Shown one piece after another: positions 12,255-24,722 of a DNA stretch of 64,000 bases. Under the pieces are notes generated by a model. The model searched no databases and was not told the origin of the DNA. It was given only the letters and a program-made list of their open reading frames with translations. The stretch comes from Panopea generosa. Taxonomy: Eukaryota > Mollusca > Bivalvia > Adapedonta > Hiatellidae. The stretch covers positions 29,094,432-29,158,431 of the forward strand of contig CM055907.1 in NCBI GenBank assembly GCA_029582155.1, read 5' to 3'. The position numbers and the translations under genes are program-made. Position 1 is the first letter of the stretch, and each line of letters begins with the position of its first letter.

Positions 12255-12370
12255 ACTTTTTGATCCACGAATGGTAGAAATAGTGAAAATTAGGTCAAAC
12301 ATTATAATGTAAGTCTATGGAAAATGCAATAGTGGTGGCTTACCTAAAAGAAACCTCACACCTTTTGTGA

Positions 12371-12780
12371 TCAGCTACCACCATTGAGAGGAGCTCTCTG
12401 ATGGGCTGAAAAAAGTATAGGGATGTTCAGGGGATATATTTTTATAGTAAGGTTATTTCTGGTTGGATGAAAATGTCAAACTGGCAAATGATCACAATAA
12501 AATATAAGTTTATTATGTCTGTGTCAATAAAAAAATAAAATTATGTTTCTGTGACTGACTAAATTCATTTTATGCTGAAAGTGGGGGTAACCAACTTCAG
12601 GGGGCAAAAAAGTGAAAAAGGGGTACTTTTGACCCTATCTGGGGACATTTTAATTTGAGTCTAGGATAGTACTTTAATATGATGTAGGACTTTTTGGTCC
12701 ATGAATGGTAGAAATAGTGAAAATAAGGTCAAACATTATAATGTTAGTCTATGGAAACGCAATGGTGGTAGCTGACATAA
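12371..12780 (+). repeat. 400-bp unit, copy B (empty-site reference)
   Basis: Uninterrupted copy of the unit seen in pieces at 10880-12360. It has GATATATTTTTATAGTAAGG and GTAGGACTTTTTGGTCC where copy A carries the two inserted elements. Confidence 0.85.
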
Positions 12781-13125
12781 ATGTGTAAGGCTGTAATTCT
12801 GATGACTGTTTACATCAAATATTTCCATTCGCAACTTCTTGGGTTGTTTACAGGGGACCTGTCTGTAATTTTGCAGCGCCACTGAACGTTATAATGGGAA
12901 GTTAGGATTTATTACAATGATGACGTTCAGCGGCAGCACAGTCGAAATAGTCCGGTACCCTGTCCAAATACATTTCCTACACTTATAACAAAGGGAGTGA
13001 ACATTGGAATAAAAAGATAAATCGTGACTGAGTGCAGCCGAAACACATATCGAAACATGCATAAGATTCTAAAAATACATTTTACGCAGCAAGTAATGTT
13101 TAATCTGACATGAAGAGACAAGACT
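12781..13125. other. Interior of the inverted-repeat locus
   Basis: Unique-looking DNA; short open frames here have no protein-like character. Confidence 0.45.
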
Positions 13126-13302
13126 TATGTAACTTTTACAATGATAGGATATAGTAGGATAGACAAATAGCAAAGTTACAAAGGTGAAATGTTTCATTTC
13201 ACACAAAGAAATAAGAAGAAAGAAACATTTACACCCATTGTACAAAGAACAAACGACAAATTTCAGACTAAGAGTTATGGTGGTGATACCCTTCCATAAC
13301 TA
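13126..13302 (-). repeat. Right arm of the 2.8-kb inverted-repeat locus
   Basis: The reverse complement matches 10483-10631, interrupted by about 30 extra bases containing the palindrome GTGAAATGTTTCATTTCAC. Confidence 0.75.
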
Positions 13303-14158
13303 CATGTAGTACAGTTTGATTGATCACCAAGTCACCCCAGTGACTCCACCATGGAGTGTTCTTGGTAAAGGGGCACACTTGTCCATGTATAGATACTCAA
13401 CTGAGGATATGTGTAGCAAAAATGGAGGCAGTACAGAAAAATATTTTTGAACATTAATAATTTCTCTGGCCCAAAGTAAATATTGACAGTTCTAGTTCTA
13501 GTTTTAACAGTGCAAGATGAATATTTAATTTGATCCATGTTATTAAATTTTTTCACTATGTCAACAATTTGTAAACTGAATGAGGAAGTTAAGTTGTCAT
13601 GGTGGGAGGGGGCCATGCTATATAAATAATTGATTACTCGTACAATATAAAGACTTTTGGCAAAAAGCTTTAATCAACAAACAGTTGCTGTGTTATCTGC
13701 CAATAGTTGGCCATTTCCCAGACTCCTGTCTCTCCTTTTATAAAATACAATGGAATTTGTCCCCGATGTCAGAAAATGAAAAAAACATGTAAATGGAGGC
13801 ATTCTTGTTTTGAGTCCCAGGACAATTAACCATGCTACTGTAATCTAGAAGTTGCCGTTTTTAGCTTCTGTTGACATTCCTGGATGTGATTTTCTAAATT
13901 ACACTTGTGCATTCCAAGAGAACAATGAATTCTCATCAGCACAGATGATTACAGTAAAACCAAGGCCATCTGTAAAAGTGTTTGTTTTCTGTGCTTAGAC
14001 TCTGTATCTTTTATATGCGTAGGTTACCAGGAAGATATTTTTGTTTGTTTGTTAGATTTTTATTTTTTATTGTCATTTTGAACAAAAATGGACAGAAATC
14101 ACGAAAATAAACACAAAACAAATTGCTTTCATAGTCAACATAAAGTTTTGGTAGCTGC
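13303..14158. other. Unique AT-rich spacer
   Basis: No element recognised. A 94-codon minus-strand open frame at 13332-13616 has no recognisable domain. Confidence 0.5.
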
Positions 14159-14464
14159 AATATGAAGGGTAGACAGGAGCAATATGAAGGGTAGGCGGGC
14201 TATATGAAGGATAGGCAGGAGCAATATGAAGGGTAGGCAGGAGCAATATGAAGGGTAGGCAGGAGCAATATGAAGGGTAGGCAGGAGCAATATGAAGGGT
14301 AGGCAGGAGCAATATGAAGGGTAGACAGGAGCAATATGAGGGGTAGACAGGAGCAATATGAATGGTAGGCAGGAGCAATATGAAGGGTAGACAGGAGCAA
14401 TATGAGGGGTAGACAGGAGCAATATGAATGGTAGGCAGGAGCAATATGAAGGGTAGGCAGGAGC
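14159..14464. repeat. 22-bp minisatellite, about 14 copies
   Basis: The unit GCAATATGAAGGGTAGGCAG plus GA repeats, with GAGGGGTAGACAGG and GAATGGTAGGCAGG variants. A three-variant block appears twice (about 14313-14378 and 14379-14444). Overlapping minus-strand frames result from the array. Confidence 0.9.
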
Positions 14465-14964
14465 ATGACAAACAAATAGTTTTTTAAGTATGATTCATTT
14501 CCAGAATATGAGAATAGCTGACTAAATGGTACAGAGTGACATTTGTTTTTTAAATGCATCATAAATCTAGAAAATCACATTCAAACTTGCAATACAATAT
14601 TACAATTATTCTTCTTTAATCTTTAATTGGGAGAGGTTTGCTTTATGATAACTTACAACCAATAATATTAATATAAAGTAAACTAATTTATTTCAATATG
14701 ATTTAGTTTAAAACTTCTTATGTTTTGAATTTAGTTAAAAATGATTTATATCATAATGATTGATTTTAAACTACTTAGTTTTAAATTCAATTTATATCAT
14801 AATGATTGAGTCCAAACTTATTTATTCTACAATGTTTGCAGTATAAGCTTATTGTTTAACAGTGGGTTGAGTGGAAGTTTGTTAATTCTATAATAATTGT
14901 TATAGCAAGCTCTGACGTTACTTAATTGAAGAACCAGCATTAATAAGCAAACATCTAGCTGAAA
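14465..14964. other. AT-rich spacer
   Basis: Two similar ATTTATATCATAATGATTGA stretches (about 14742 and 14791) suggest a small local duplication. No gene seen. Confidence 0.45.
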
Positions 14965-17335
14965 GATACAGTTTCTGGGCCTGGTGGCGGTGTCAGACCC
15001 GTGACCTAGCATACATGATCCTAGCTGAAAAACACAGTCCCTGATCCTGGTGGCAGTGTCAGACCCATGACCTTGGGTACATGATGCTAGCTGAAAGACA
15101 CTGTCCCTGGTCCTGGTGGTAGTATCAGACCCATGACCTAGCATACATGATCCTAGCTGAAATACACAGTCCCTGATCCTGGTGGTGGTGTCAGACCTAT
15201 GACCTTGCATACATGATCCTAGCTGAAAGCCACAGTCCCTGATCCTGGTGGCGGTGTCATACCTATGACCTCGGTTACATGAACCTAGCTGAAAGACACA
15301 GTCCCTGATCCTAGTGGCAGTGTCAGACCCATGACCTTGCATACATGATCCTAGCTGAAAGACACAGTCCCTGATCCTATTGGCAGTGTCAGACCCATGA
15401 CCTTGCATACATGATCCTAACTGAAAGACACAGTCCCTGATCCTATTGGCAGTGTCAGACCCATGACCTTGCATACATGATCTTAGCTGAAAGACACAGT
15501 CCCTGATCCTGGTGGCAGTGTCAGACCCATGACCTTGCATACATGATCCTAGCTGAAAGAACCTTCACTGGTCCTGATGGCTGTGTCAGACCCATGACCT
15601 CAGGTACATGATCCTAGCTGAAAGACACAGTCACTGATCCTGGTTGGCGGTGTCAGACCCATGACGTTGCATAAATGATCCTAGTTGAAAGACACAGTCC
15701 CTGATCCTGGTGGCGGTGTCAGACCCATGACCTTGGGTACATGATGCTAGCTGGAAGACACTGTCCCTGGTCCTGGTGGTAGTATCAGACCCATGACCTA
15801 GCATACATGATCCTAGCTGAAATACACAGTCCCTGATCCTGGTGGTGGTGTCAGACCTATGACCTTGCATACATGATCCTAGCTGAAAGACACAGTCCCT
15901 GATCCTGGTGGCGGTGTCATACCCATGACCTCGGTTACATGAACCTAGCTGAAAGACACAGTCCCTGATCCTAGTGGCAGTGTCAGACCCATGACCTTGC
16001 ATACATGATCCTAGCTGAAAGACACAGTCCCTGATCCTATTGGTAGTGTCAGACCCATGACCTTGCATACATGATCCTAGCTGAAAGACACAGTCCCTGA
16101 TCCTATTGGCAGTGTCAGACCCATGACCTTGCATACATGATCTTAGCTGAAAGACACAGTCCCTGATCCTGGTGGCAGTGTCAGACCCATGACCTTGCAT
16201 ACATGATCCTAGCTGAAAGAACCGTCCCTGGTCCTGATGGCTGTGTCAGACCCATGACCTCAGGTACATGATCCTAGCTGAAAGACACAGTCACTGATCC
16301 GGTTGGCGGTGTCAGACCCATGACGTTGCATACATGATCCTAGTTGAAAGACACAGTCCCTGATCCTGGTGGCGGTGTCAGACCCATGACCTTGCATACA
16401 TGATCCTAGCTGAAAGACACAGTCCCTGATCCTGGTAGCGGTGTCAGATCCATGACCTTGCATACATGATCCTAGCTGAAAAACACCGTCCCTGGTCCTA
16501 GTTGCGGTGTCAGACCCATGACCTTGCATACATGATCCTAACTGAAAGACACAGTCCCTGGTCCTGGTGGCAGTGTCAGACCCATGACCTTGCATACATG
16601 ATCCTATCTGAAAGATAAATTCCCTGATCCTGGTGTCATTGTCAGACCCATGACCTCAGGTACATGATCTTAGCTGAAAGACACAGTCCCTGATCCTTTT
16701 GGCGTTGTCAGACCCATAGCTTTGCATACATGATGCTAGCTGAAAGACACTGTCCCTGGTGGCAGTGTCAGTGTCAGACCCATGACCTAGCATACATGAT
16801 TCTAGCTGAAAGATACTGTCCCTGGTCCTGGTGGCGGTGTCAGACCCATGACCTTGCATACATGATCCTAGTTGAAAGACACTGTCCCTGGTGGCGGTGT
16901 CAGACCCATGACCTTTCATACATGATCCTAGCTGAAAGACACTGTCCCTGGTCCTGGTGGTGGTTTCAGACCTATGACCTAGCATAAATGATCCTAGCTG
17001 AAAGACACTGTCCCTGTTCCTGGTGGCGGTGTCAGACCCATGACCTCAGGTACATGATCCTAGCTGAAAGAACCGTCCCTGGTCCTGATGGCTGTGTCAG
17101 ACCCATGACCTCAGGTACATGATCCTAGCTGAAAAACACAGTCCTTGATCCTGGTGGTGGTGTCAGACCCATGACTTTGGGTACATAATCCTAGCTGAAA
17201 GACACAGTCCCTGATCCTGGTGGCGGTGTCAGATCCATGACCTTGCATACATGATCCTAGCTGAAAGACACCGTCCCTGGTCCTGTTGTCAGACCCATGA
17301 CCTAGCATACATGATCCTAGCTTAAAGACACCATC
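14965..17335. repeat. 66-bp minisatellite with 660-bp higher-order repeat
   Basis: About 36 units carry CCTAGCTGAAAGACACAGTC, CCTGATCCTGGTGGCGGTGT and CAGACCCATGACCTTGCATA. The block at about 15061-15700 recurs almost unchanged 660 bp later (15721-16360), that is ten units duplicated together. The last third is more varied, with shortened units. Because 66 is divisible by three, minus-strand frames up to 237 codons stay open (22-residue period, GHGSDTATRIRDCVFQLGSC). Confidence 0.93.
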
Positions 17336-17996
17336 CCGATGATTTATATTACTAGATTACTTCCCTCCCCACACCACTGCTATTTACTAAAGTAATAAAC
17401 AAAGGTTGAATTTACCTGCTGGTAGTTTATTACAGGTAGAACAAATTCCCTGCCAATTTATATGAGTGCTAATTTTTTTTTTTTTTCACCTGATGTGCAA
17501 TTAAATGAATCGTGCACTCTATATCATACGTTCTATCATGCATCCTATCATACATTTATTGACAGCTTTGTGTTTTACTGTAGCATCTGGTTGGTGTTTC
17601 ATCCCTGCTAAATGTTGCATACTTGGGCAGATTCATAGATGGTGCTTGTCTGGGGCTGATTTGGGATCTTTCTGTATAAAACCCATATTTTCATTATAAT
17701 TTCAATGATTGTTTTTTTTAGAATTATTTGACTTTAATGATGTGGCCAATAATTGGCTTACATGACATTGTAATAGTAACACTGATCTACAGTGGCATCA
17801 AATCCCAGCAATTTACAAGTTTTATACTTGTATCTGCAAATGAAAGTTCTTACATGCACCATCTCATTGTAACTACAGTAATGTAATGTGTTCAGCTTGC
17901 TGGAAGAAATTTAAGAAATCAATTACCAGTTCAGTCACAGCTCAATCATTGCCCTGGAACACTTTCAAAATGGTACAAGAAGCTGATCCTGGCCCA
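17336..17996. other. Unique AT-rich spacer
   Basis: Contains a poly-T run near 17474; no gene recognised. Confidence 0.5.
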
Positions 17997-18006
17997 GTCT
18001 TATCTT

Positions 18007-18220
18007 TTTTTTTTGTTTTTAAATTTTTTATTATATCATAATACATACATTTTACAAATATATTAGATATAAAACATACAGTTTAACATGAATGTATTTT
18101 ATGAAATAATGCTATACTAAGAAGAGTCGGGGAAATAAAAGGAAAAGGGAAAAAAGAAGTAGATAGAAGAAGGAAAAGAGACAGTTGCAGACATGAAAAG
18201 AGATTAAGGTGCTTTACACT
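18007..18220 (-). mobile_element. Minus-strand retroposed fragment with 10-bp target duplication
   Basis: GTCTTATCTT occurs at 17997-18006 and 18221-18230. Read on the minus strand the insert ends in ATAATAAAAAATTTAAAAAC and an A-rich tail, so it has a polyadenylation-type signal and poly-A. It has no recognised coding sequence and no tRNA-like head: a 5'-truncated LINE 3' end or a retroposed transcript fragment. Confidence 0.75.
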
Positions 18221-18230
18221 GTCTTATCTT

Positions 18231-18820
18231 GCTACAAATGGGCTAGAACAATCTTCTAAATGCCGAGCATCAGCCCAATAAGGTTAATACCACAAGTCCT
18301 TGGAATGACCTGAATTTGAGAATTCAAACAAATAAACATATAAAGTATGCAAGGTGGGCTCGGGTATGGGAGTTGAACTTTACTGTGACTTGCACCATTC
18401 TTCCACGTTGTTACGAAGATATATATATAACATAAAAAGAAAGTCCACGATGTTTTTGATCAGATCTGCCCCTGACTGCTGTAGGAGCACACTGGTGGAG
18501 GCAGACAGCTGGTAATGTAACAGGAGTCGTGGTGTACAAAGTGGAACTGCCGTGACCTAATCTTTGGTTGTCTGCAATAATGGGTGAATAATTAATGAAA
18601 AAATAAAATATAACAGATGTAGAAACTCTGTAACTGTCAGAAATAGACATTGGAGCTATTAATAACACCAGTTTATTAAATTGCCTTCACTTTCTGCAGA
18701 AGGCATGCAATATAATATTATACTGTATACATATAACATTCTTTAATCAATGGCATAAATTGTGATTCTTGGTTGTGGGTGGGGGAGGGAAATTCTGTTT
18801 ATTCTTTCTATAAGTCGCCA
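18231..18820. other. AT-rich spacer
   Basis: No gene or repeat recognised; an 85-codon minus-strand open frame has no domain features. Confidence 0.45.
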
Positions 18821-19036
18821 TGATGATTTATATACAATGTTGCATCTCATTATCATTCATCTCCCATTGCTGGCGCTGATTCAAGTAGAAAAGTTATCAG
18901 TTACTTGCAGGGGTGTGGTTGAGTACTGGTAAACCTTTCAGGATCCCAGGAAACAGTAGTTAGGTTAACTGATCATCTGTTAACCCTCGATGGCATAAAA
19001 ATGATGCTAAATATTCAATCAATCAATCAATCAATC
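18821..19036 (+). mobile_element. SINE-A lacking its head
   Basis: GATGATTTATATACAATGTT, TCATTCATCTCCCATTGCTG, AGTTATCAGTTACTTGCAGG and GGTTAACTGATCATCTGTTA lead to a (TCAA)n tail at 19015-19036. The tRNA-like portion is missing. Confidence 0.8.
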
Positions 19037-19246
19037 TTTCTATAGTATACTGCATGGTTGCATCAATAGCCAGTACAGTACCAGTCCAGTACAACATAAA
19101 ATTTCTTTATTTTTTTTTTAATTTCTGTTATTCTAGGTAGTAGGGGTGGCAGGAAATGGTTTCAATGCATTATTACAAATTACATGTATAAATATGGCAG
19201 CCAGTTTTATTGGAGTCAACTGCAGTCAGATGGGGTTCATACTTTT

Positions 19247-20480
19247 ATTAGCTCACCGGGACGAAGTCCAAGGAGAGCTATTGTCATGGCCCCGGCGCGT
19301 CAACGTTATCAGTGTCGGCGTCTACAGACACCCATGTTAAACTTTTGCGATTAAGTTTCAGTTATCTATGCAACCACTCATTGGATGTCAATGAAACTTT
19401 GCATGTGTGTTTTACCATCATCAATGGAACACACAGAGATAAGAACCGTAACTCTGGATTGCATTTTGGCACAGTTATGGCCCTTTTTTGACTTGGACAC
19501 CTAGGTTAAACTTTGCATTTAGTTGCGTTTAAGTTTAAGAGATTTATGCGCTCACTCATTGGATGTGAATGAAACTTCACATGTGTGTTTACCATCATAA
19601 ATGGAACACACAGAGACAAGAACCATAACTCTGGATTGCATTTAGGCACAGTTATGGCCCTTTTTTTACTTAGACACCAAGGTTAAACTTTGCATTTAGT
19701 TGCGTATAAGTTTAAGAGATTTATGCAACCACTCATTGGATGTGAATGAAACTTCACATGTGTGTTCACCATCATCAATGGAACACACAGAGACAAAACC
19801 ATAACTTTGGATCGCTTTTTGGCACAGTTATGGCCCTTTTTGGACTTAGACACCCAGCTTAAACTTTGAGTTTAGTTGCGTTTAAGTTTAAGATTTCTAT
19901 GCAACCACTCATTGGATGTGAATGAACCTTCACATGTGTATTTACCATCATCAATGGAACACACAGAGACAAGAACCATAACTCTGGATTGCATTTTGGC
20001 ACAGTTATGGCCCTTTTTTGACTTAATTTTTCAGGTTAAAGTTTTTTATCAGGTAAGATATCTATGCAACCACTCATTGGATGTGAATGAAACTTCACAT
20101 GTGTGTTCACCATCATCAATGGAACACACAGAGACAAAACCATAACTTTGGATCGCTTTTTGGCACAGTTATGGCCCTTTTTGGACTTAGACACCCAGCT
20201 TAAACTTTGAGTTTAGTTGCGTTTAAGTTTAAGATTTCTATGCAACCACTCATTGGATGTGAATGAACCTTCACATGTGTATTTACCATCATCAATGGAA
20301 CACACAGAGACAAGAACCATAACTCTGGATTGCATTTTGGCACAGTTATGGCCCTTTTTTGACTTAATTTTTCAGGTTAAAGTTTTTTATCAGGTAAGAT
20401 ATCTATGGATATGAATGAAACTTTGCATGTGTATTCACCATCATCACTGAAACGAAACACACAGAGTGGCAGTTTGATAC
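19247..20480 (+). mobile_element. Hairpin/tandem-core element 3 with about 176-bp units
   Basis: After CTTTT it starts ATTAGCTCACC. The 5' hairpin lies at about 19250-19277 (AGCTC with GAGCT, GAC with GTC). The core repeats CAACCACTCATTGGATGTGA, ATGGAACACACAGAGACAAG and ACAGTTATGGCCCTTTTT every 165-178 bp (19371, 19548, 19726, 19902, 20067, 20243). A 341-bp two-unit block appears twice in succession, apparently identical (about 19743-20083 and 20084-20424). No 3' hairpin is seen, so the 3' end may be lost. Confidence 0.65.
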
Positions 20481-21339
20481 TTACCGCCCAGAGTGAATGT
20501 GATGTCATTTCTTCTGGGTTTCTTTCTGTTTGTAACAACTTATATCAGTCAGTTATATTCAGAAACCAAAATATAGTTTTGATAGAAAGGGTAAAAAATG
20601 CCAAGTGCATTGTTTAAAATCTTAAGAAAAAAACTGCCCACATTCGTCAAATAGTAAAACAACACCAGCAGTATTGATTATAGTGCTTCTGTGACAAGCC
20701 CTTAAAAAGCTGAAATGCCTAACAACATTTTTAAAATTATATATTATAATATTTTCAAAATGATTCACAATGTTGATAAACAAGTATGTTAAAAATCCTG
20801 TGACAATCTTGGTATTGATCAAGAGACAGAACTGGAGTTAAACACTGTCACTTTGTTAAATAACTTGTGCAAATATTTCCTTATGCTGAGAGGCTCTTAT
20901 GAAGTATGAACTCATATCGGAAACATAACCGCGATAAGAGACAGTTTCCTGTAGCTAGCATTTATGTTTACTTTTAATAAAAGTGGCTTTTTGTTTTTAC
21001 TGGTAATGTTGGACTTCATTGGAAGAGTGTTTTCCTTTGTGGTTCGCAGTACGTTAAAATTGTGTGTATGATCCCTTACAAGGTCATTATTAAACAAATG
21101 CAGTGACAGAAAACTCTGTATAATTATACATGTTAAGAATATTTTTTAAAGAAATAAAGAATACATGAATTGTTCATCAAATATTTGTAATTGACCAGTT
21201 AAATACCTAAGTTAAATATAGTGAATTAAAAAAAAAATTAACATCATTTTTTAATGGAAGACCAATATTACAAACCACATCAGATACTCAAAAAGAAATG
21301 AGTAGCTGACAAAATATCCGCTCAGCATTTTATAAATGT
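20481..21339. other. Unique AT-rich spacer
   Basis: No element recognised; minor open frames on both strands lack protein-like features. Confidence 0.45.
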
Positions 21340-23640
21340 AGATCAAGATTGTGTTGGGACTCAGATGTCCCCTTATTGTCAGTAAGACTAGTTTAGGTCT
21401 GGACTAGACCTGCCCTGTGTCAGTCTAAAACAAGATTGTGTTTGGACTCAGATGTCCCCTTATTGTCAGTAAGACTAGTCTAGGTCTGGACTAAACCTGC
21501 CCTGTGTCAGTCTAAAACAAGATTGTGTTGGGACTCAGATGTCCCCTGATTGTCAGTAAGACTAGTCTAGGTCTGGACTAAACCTGCCCTGTGTCAGTCT
21601 AGAACAAGATTGTGTTGGGACTCAGATGTCCCCTTATTGTCAGTAAGACTAGTCTAGGTCTGGACTAAACCTGCCCTGTGTCAGTCTAAAACAAGATTGT
21701 GTTGGGACTCAGATGTCCCCTTATTGTCAGTAAGACTAGTCTAGGTCTGGACTAAACCTGCCCTGTGTCAGTCTAAAACAAGATTGTGTTGGGACTCAGA
21801 TGTCCCCTGATTGTCAGTATAACTAATCTATGTCTGGACTAAACCTGCCCTGTGTCAGTCTAGAAAAAAGTTGTGTTAGGACTCAGCTGTCCCCTTATTA
21901 TCAGTAAGACTAATCTATGTCTGGACTAAACCTGCCCTGTGTCAGTCTAGAACAAGATTGTGTTGGGACTCAGATGTCCCCTTATTGTCAGTAAGACTAG
22001 TCTAGGTCTGGACTAAACCTGCCCTGTGTCAGTCTAAAACAAGATTGTGTTGGGACTCAGATGTCCCCTTATTGTCAGTAAGACTAGTCTAGGTCTGGAC
22101 TAAACCTGCCCTGTGTCAGTCTAAAACAAGATTGTGTTGGGACTCAGATGTCCCCTGATTGTCAGTATAACTAATCTATGTCTGGACTAAACCTGCCCTG
22201 TGTCAGTCTAGAAAAAAGTTGTGTTAGGACTCAGCTGTCCCCTTATTATCAGTAAGACTAATCTATGTCTGGACTAAACCTGCCCTGTGTCAGTCTAAAA
22301 CAAGATTGTGTTGGGACTCAGATGTCCCCTGATTGTCAGTATAACTAGTCTATGTCTGGACTAAACCTGCCCTGTGTCAGTCTAGAACAAGGTTGTGTTG
22401 GGTCTCAGATGTCCCCTTATTGTCAGTAAGACTAGTCAAGGTCTGGACTAAACCTGCCCTGTGTCAGTCTAGAACAAGGTTGTGTTGGGTCTCAGATGTC
22501 CCCTGGTTGTCAGTATAACTAGTCTATGTCTGGACTAAACCTGCCCTGTGTCAGCCTAGAATGAGATTGTGTTGGGAGTCAGATGTCCCCTGATTGTCAG
22601 TATAACTAGTCTATGTCTGGACTAAACCTGCCCTTTGTCAGTTTATATTAAGGTTATGTTGGGACTCAGATGTCCCCTGATTGTCAGTATAACTAGTCTA
22701 TGTCTGGACTAAACCTGCCCTGTGTCAGTCTAAAACAAGATTGTGTTTGGACTCAGATGTCCCCTTATTGTCAGCAAGACTAGTCTAGGTCTGGACTAGA
22801 CCTGCCCTGTGTCAGTCTAGAACAAAGTTGTGTTGGGACTCAGATGTCCCCTGATTGTCAGTATGACTAGACTAGGTCTGGACTAGACCTGCCCTGTTTC
22901 AGTAGAACAAGGTTGTGTTGGGACTCAGATATCCCCTGACTGTGAGTATGGCTAGACTTGGTCTGGACTAGACCTGCCCTGTGTCAGTAGAACAAGGTTG
23001 TGTTGGGACTCAGATGTCCCCTAACTGTCAGTATGACTAGACTAGGTCTGGACTAGACCTGCCTTGTGTCAGTAGAACAAGGTTGTGTTGGGACTCAGAT
23101 ATCCCCTGACTGTGAGTATGGCTAGACTAGGTCTGGACTAGACCTGCCCTGTTTCAGTAGAACAAGGTTGTGTTGGGACTCAGATATCCCCTGACTGTGA
23201 GTATGGCTAGACTTGGTCTGGACTAGACCTGCCCTGTGTCAGTAGAACAAGGTTGTGTTGGGACTCAGATGTCCCCTAACTGTCAGTATGACTAGACTAG
23301 GTCTGGACTAGACCTGCCCTGTGTCAGTAGAACAAGGTTGTGTTGGGACTAAGATGTCCCCTGACTGTGAGTATGACTAGACTAGGTCTGGACTAGACCT
23401 GCATTTTGTCAGTAAAACAAGACTGTGTTAGTTAGGACTTATATATCGCCTTACTGTTGGTATGACTGATTTTTGTCTGGATTAAACCTGCCCTGTGTCG
23501 GTAGAACAAAGTTGTGTTGTGGCTCAGATATCCCTTGACTGTCTGTATGACAAGTCTAGATCTAGACTACTGAACTAGACCTGCCCTGTATCAGCCTAGA
23601 ACAAGACTGTGTTGGAACTCTGGAGTCCTCTGACTGTCAA
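21340..23640. repeat. 87-bp minisatellite with a shorter (about 83-bp) subfamily
   Basis: About 26 units carry GATTGTGTTGGGACTCAGAT, CCCCTTATTGTCAGTAAGAC and CTGGACTAAACCTGCCCTGT. Up to about 22890 the period is 87 bp with AGTCTAAAACAAG or AGTCTAGAACAAG joints. From there to 23400 the joints are AGTAGAACAAGG, shorter by about four bases, with TGACTGTGAGTATGGCTAGA variants. Multi-unit blocks recur (about 21780-21950 and 22130-22300). The last units decay. Confidence 0.93.
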
Positions 23641-24711
23641 ACACTACAGATGCTAGCTTGCTTTGACATATTTTAACAAAACAGAACAAAAAGCTACCTG
23701 GTAAACTATTAAAAATGTTGAAAATTGTAAGTCTGAGGAAACGTTGCAGATCGTTTCGTTTTTGCCATTCTCAAAAGGAAAGGTGAATGCCATTGTTACT
23801 ATCAATAGAGAAAGTCCACTGCCTTTAGAAAATCAGTGTTGCTTTAACAAGCATTTTAAATAACTATCCAGTCTTATAAATTTTCATGCCAATTGTTAAG
23901 AAATGGTGAAGAATGGTTTTAGAGAAATAAAATGATTACGTTAAACTTCCTGGTAATCAATGGTAATATGAATCTTCATGTAAATTATAAAGAGATAATA
24001 AATAATGTTCCCTATGGCAGACATCAGTATTTACGATCACAATACAAGAACAGTTCTGTATTATGTTGTTGAGAATGGTGAGCCAATATCATTTTGTTGT
24101 TAAGAACCGGGAGCCAATCGTTTGTTGTTCAGAATGGGGATCCAATACATTAATTTTGTTGTTTAGAACTAGGAGCCATTTGATACATTATGTTGTAGAA
24201 AACAGGGAGCCAGATATTTATAACAGACTGTTATTAATTTTATTCCTGAGCCTGATTTAAATGTTAGACAGTAAATAGAGAAATTTAATATGTGTCGGCT
24301 CTCATGTTTGCTTTCATGATTTGCTATAGTTTCCATGGTAACTGCTAAAATTGATGGTGTTGATAAAATAATTAACAGTACTGTTGATGTACGATTTGTA
24401 ATTATGTTTATTAATTGCCATGTTATAAGTGGTATTTTGTGTTCAAAACTGATGTATTTTTGAGATAATATGCTTCTCTATGTAAATATATAACAGAAGC
24501 ATATTGTGGGGCTGTGATAATCTAAAAAAGTCCCTGGGTTAAACAGGGCAATTTTAATTGGTTTTAATTAAAAATCATTATTAATATTCAATCAGATATT
24601 TTTCCAAGATGTAATTTATTTTATGTTTTTGTATCCAAAATTAAAATGTAATAAAAAAAACAATTTAATACTTGTGTAAGGATTTACATTTAAATTCCTA
24701 GCTTAGATGAT
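23641..24711. other. AT-rich spacer with a decayed about 40-bp repeat
   Basis: At 24060-24215 TTGTTGTTxAGAAxxGGGAGCCAAT-like copies occur four or five times with strong divergence. The rest is unique with no gene seen. Confidence 0.5.
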
Positions 24712-24722
24712 TTGTTACATGG

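Larger units (their letters stand above)
10880..12370 (+). repeat. 400-bp unit, copy A, split by two insertions
   Basis: The pieces 10880-10949, 11738-12043 and 12262-12360 line up in order with the uninterrupted copy B at 12371-12780 (shared CTACCACCATTGAGAGGAGC, GATGAAAATGTCAAA, GTCTAGGATAGTACTTTA, GGTAGAAATAGTGAAAAT). The two gaps are the hairpin element 10950-11737 and the SINE 12044-12254. Confidence 0.85.

Noticed and set aside
14073-14562. Overlapping minus-strand frames near 14.1-14.6 kb as a secreted or membrane repeat protein
   Set aside because: Three frames of the same 22-bp array are open at once; no support beyond the repeat.
14827-17308. Cys-containing 22-residue repeat proteins on the minus strand
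   Set aside because: Frames of 237, 189, 111 and 109 codons break wherever a unit has an indel; they follow the 66-bp array and have no gene features.
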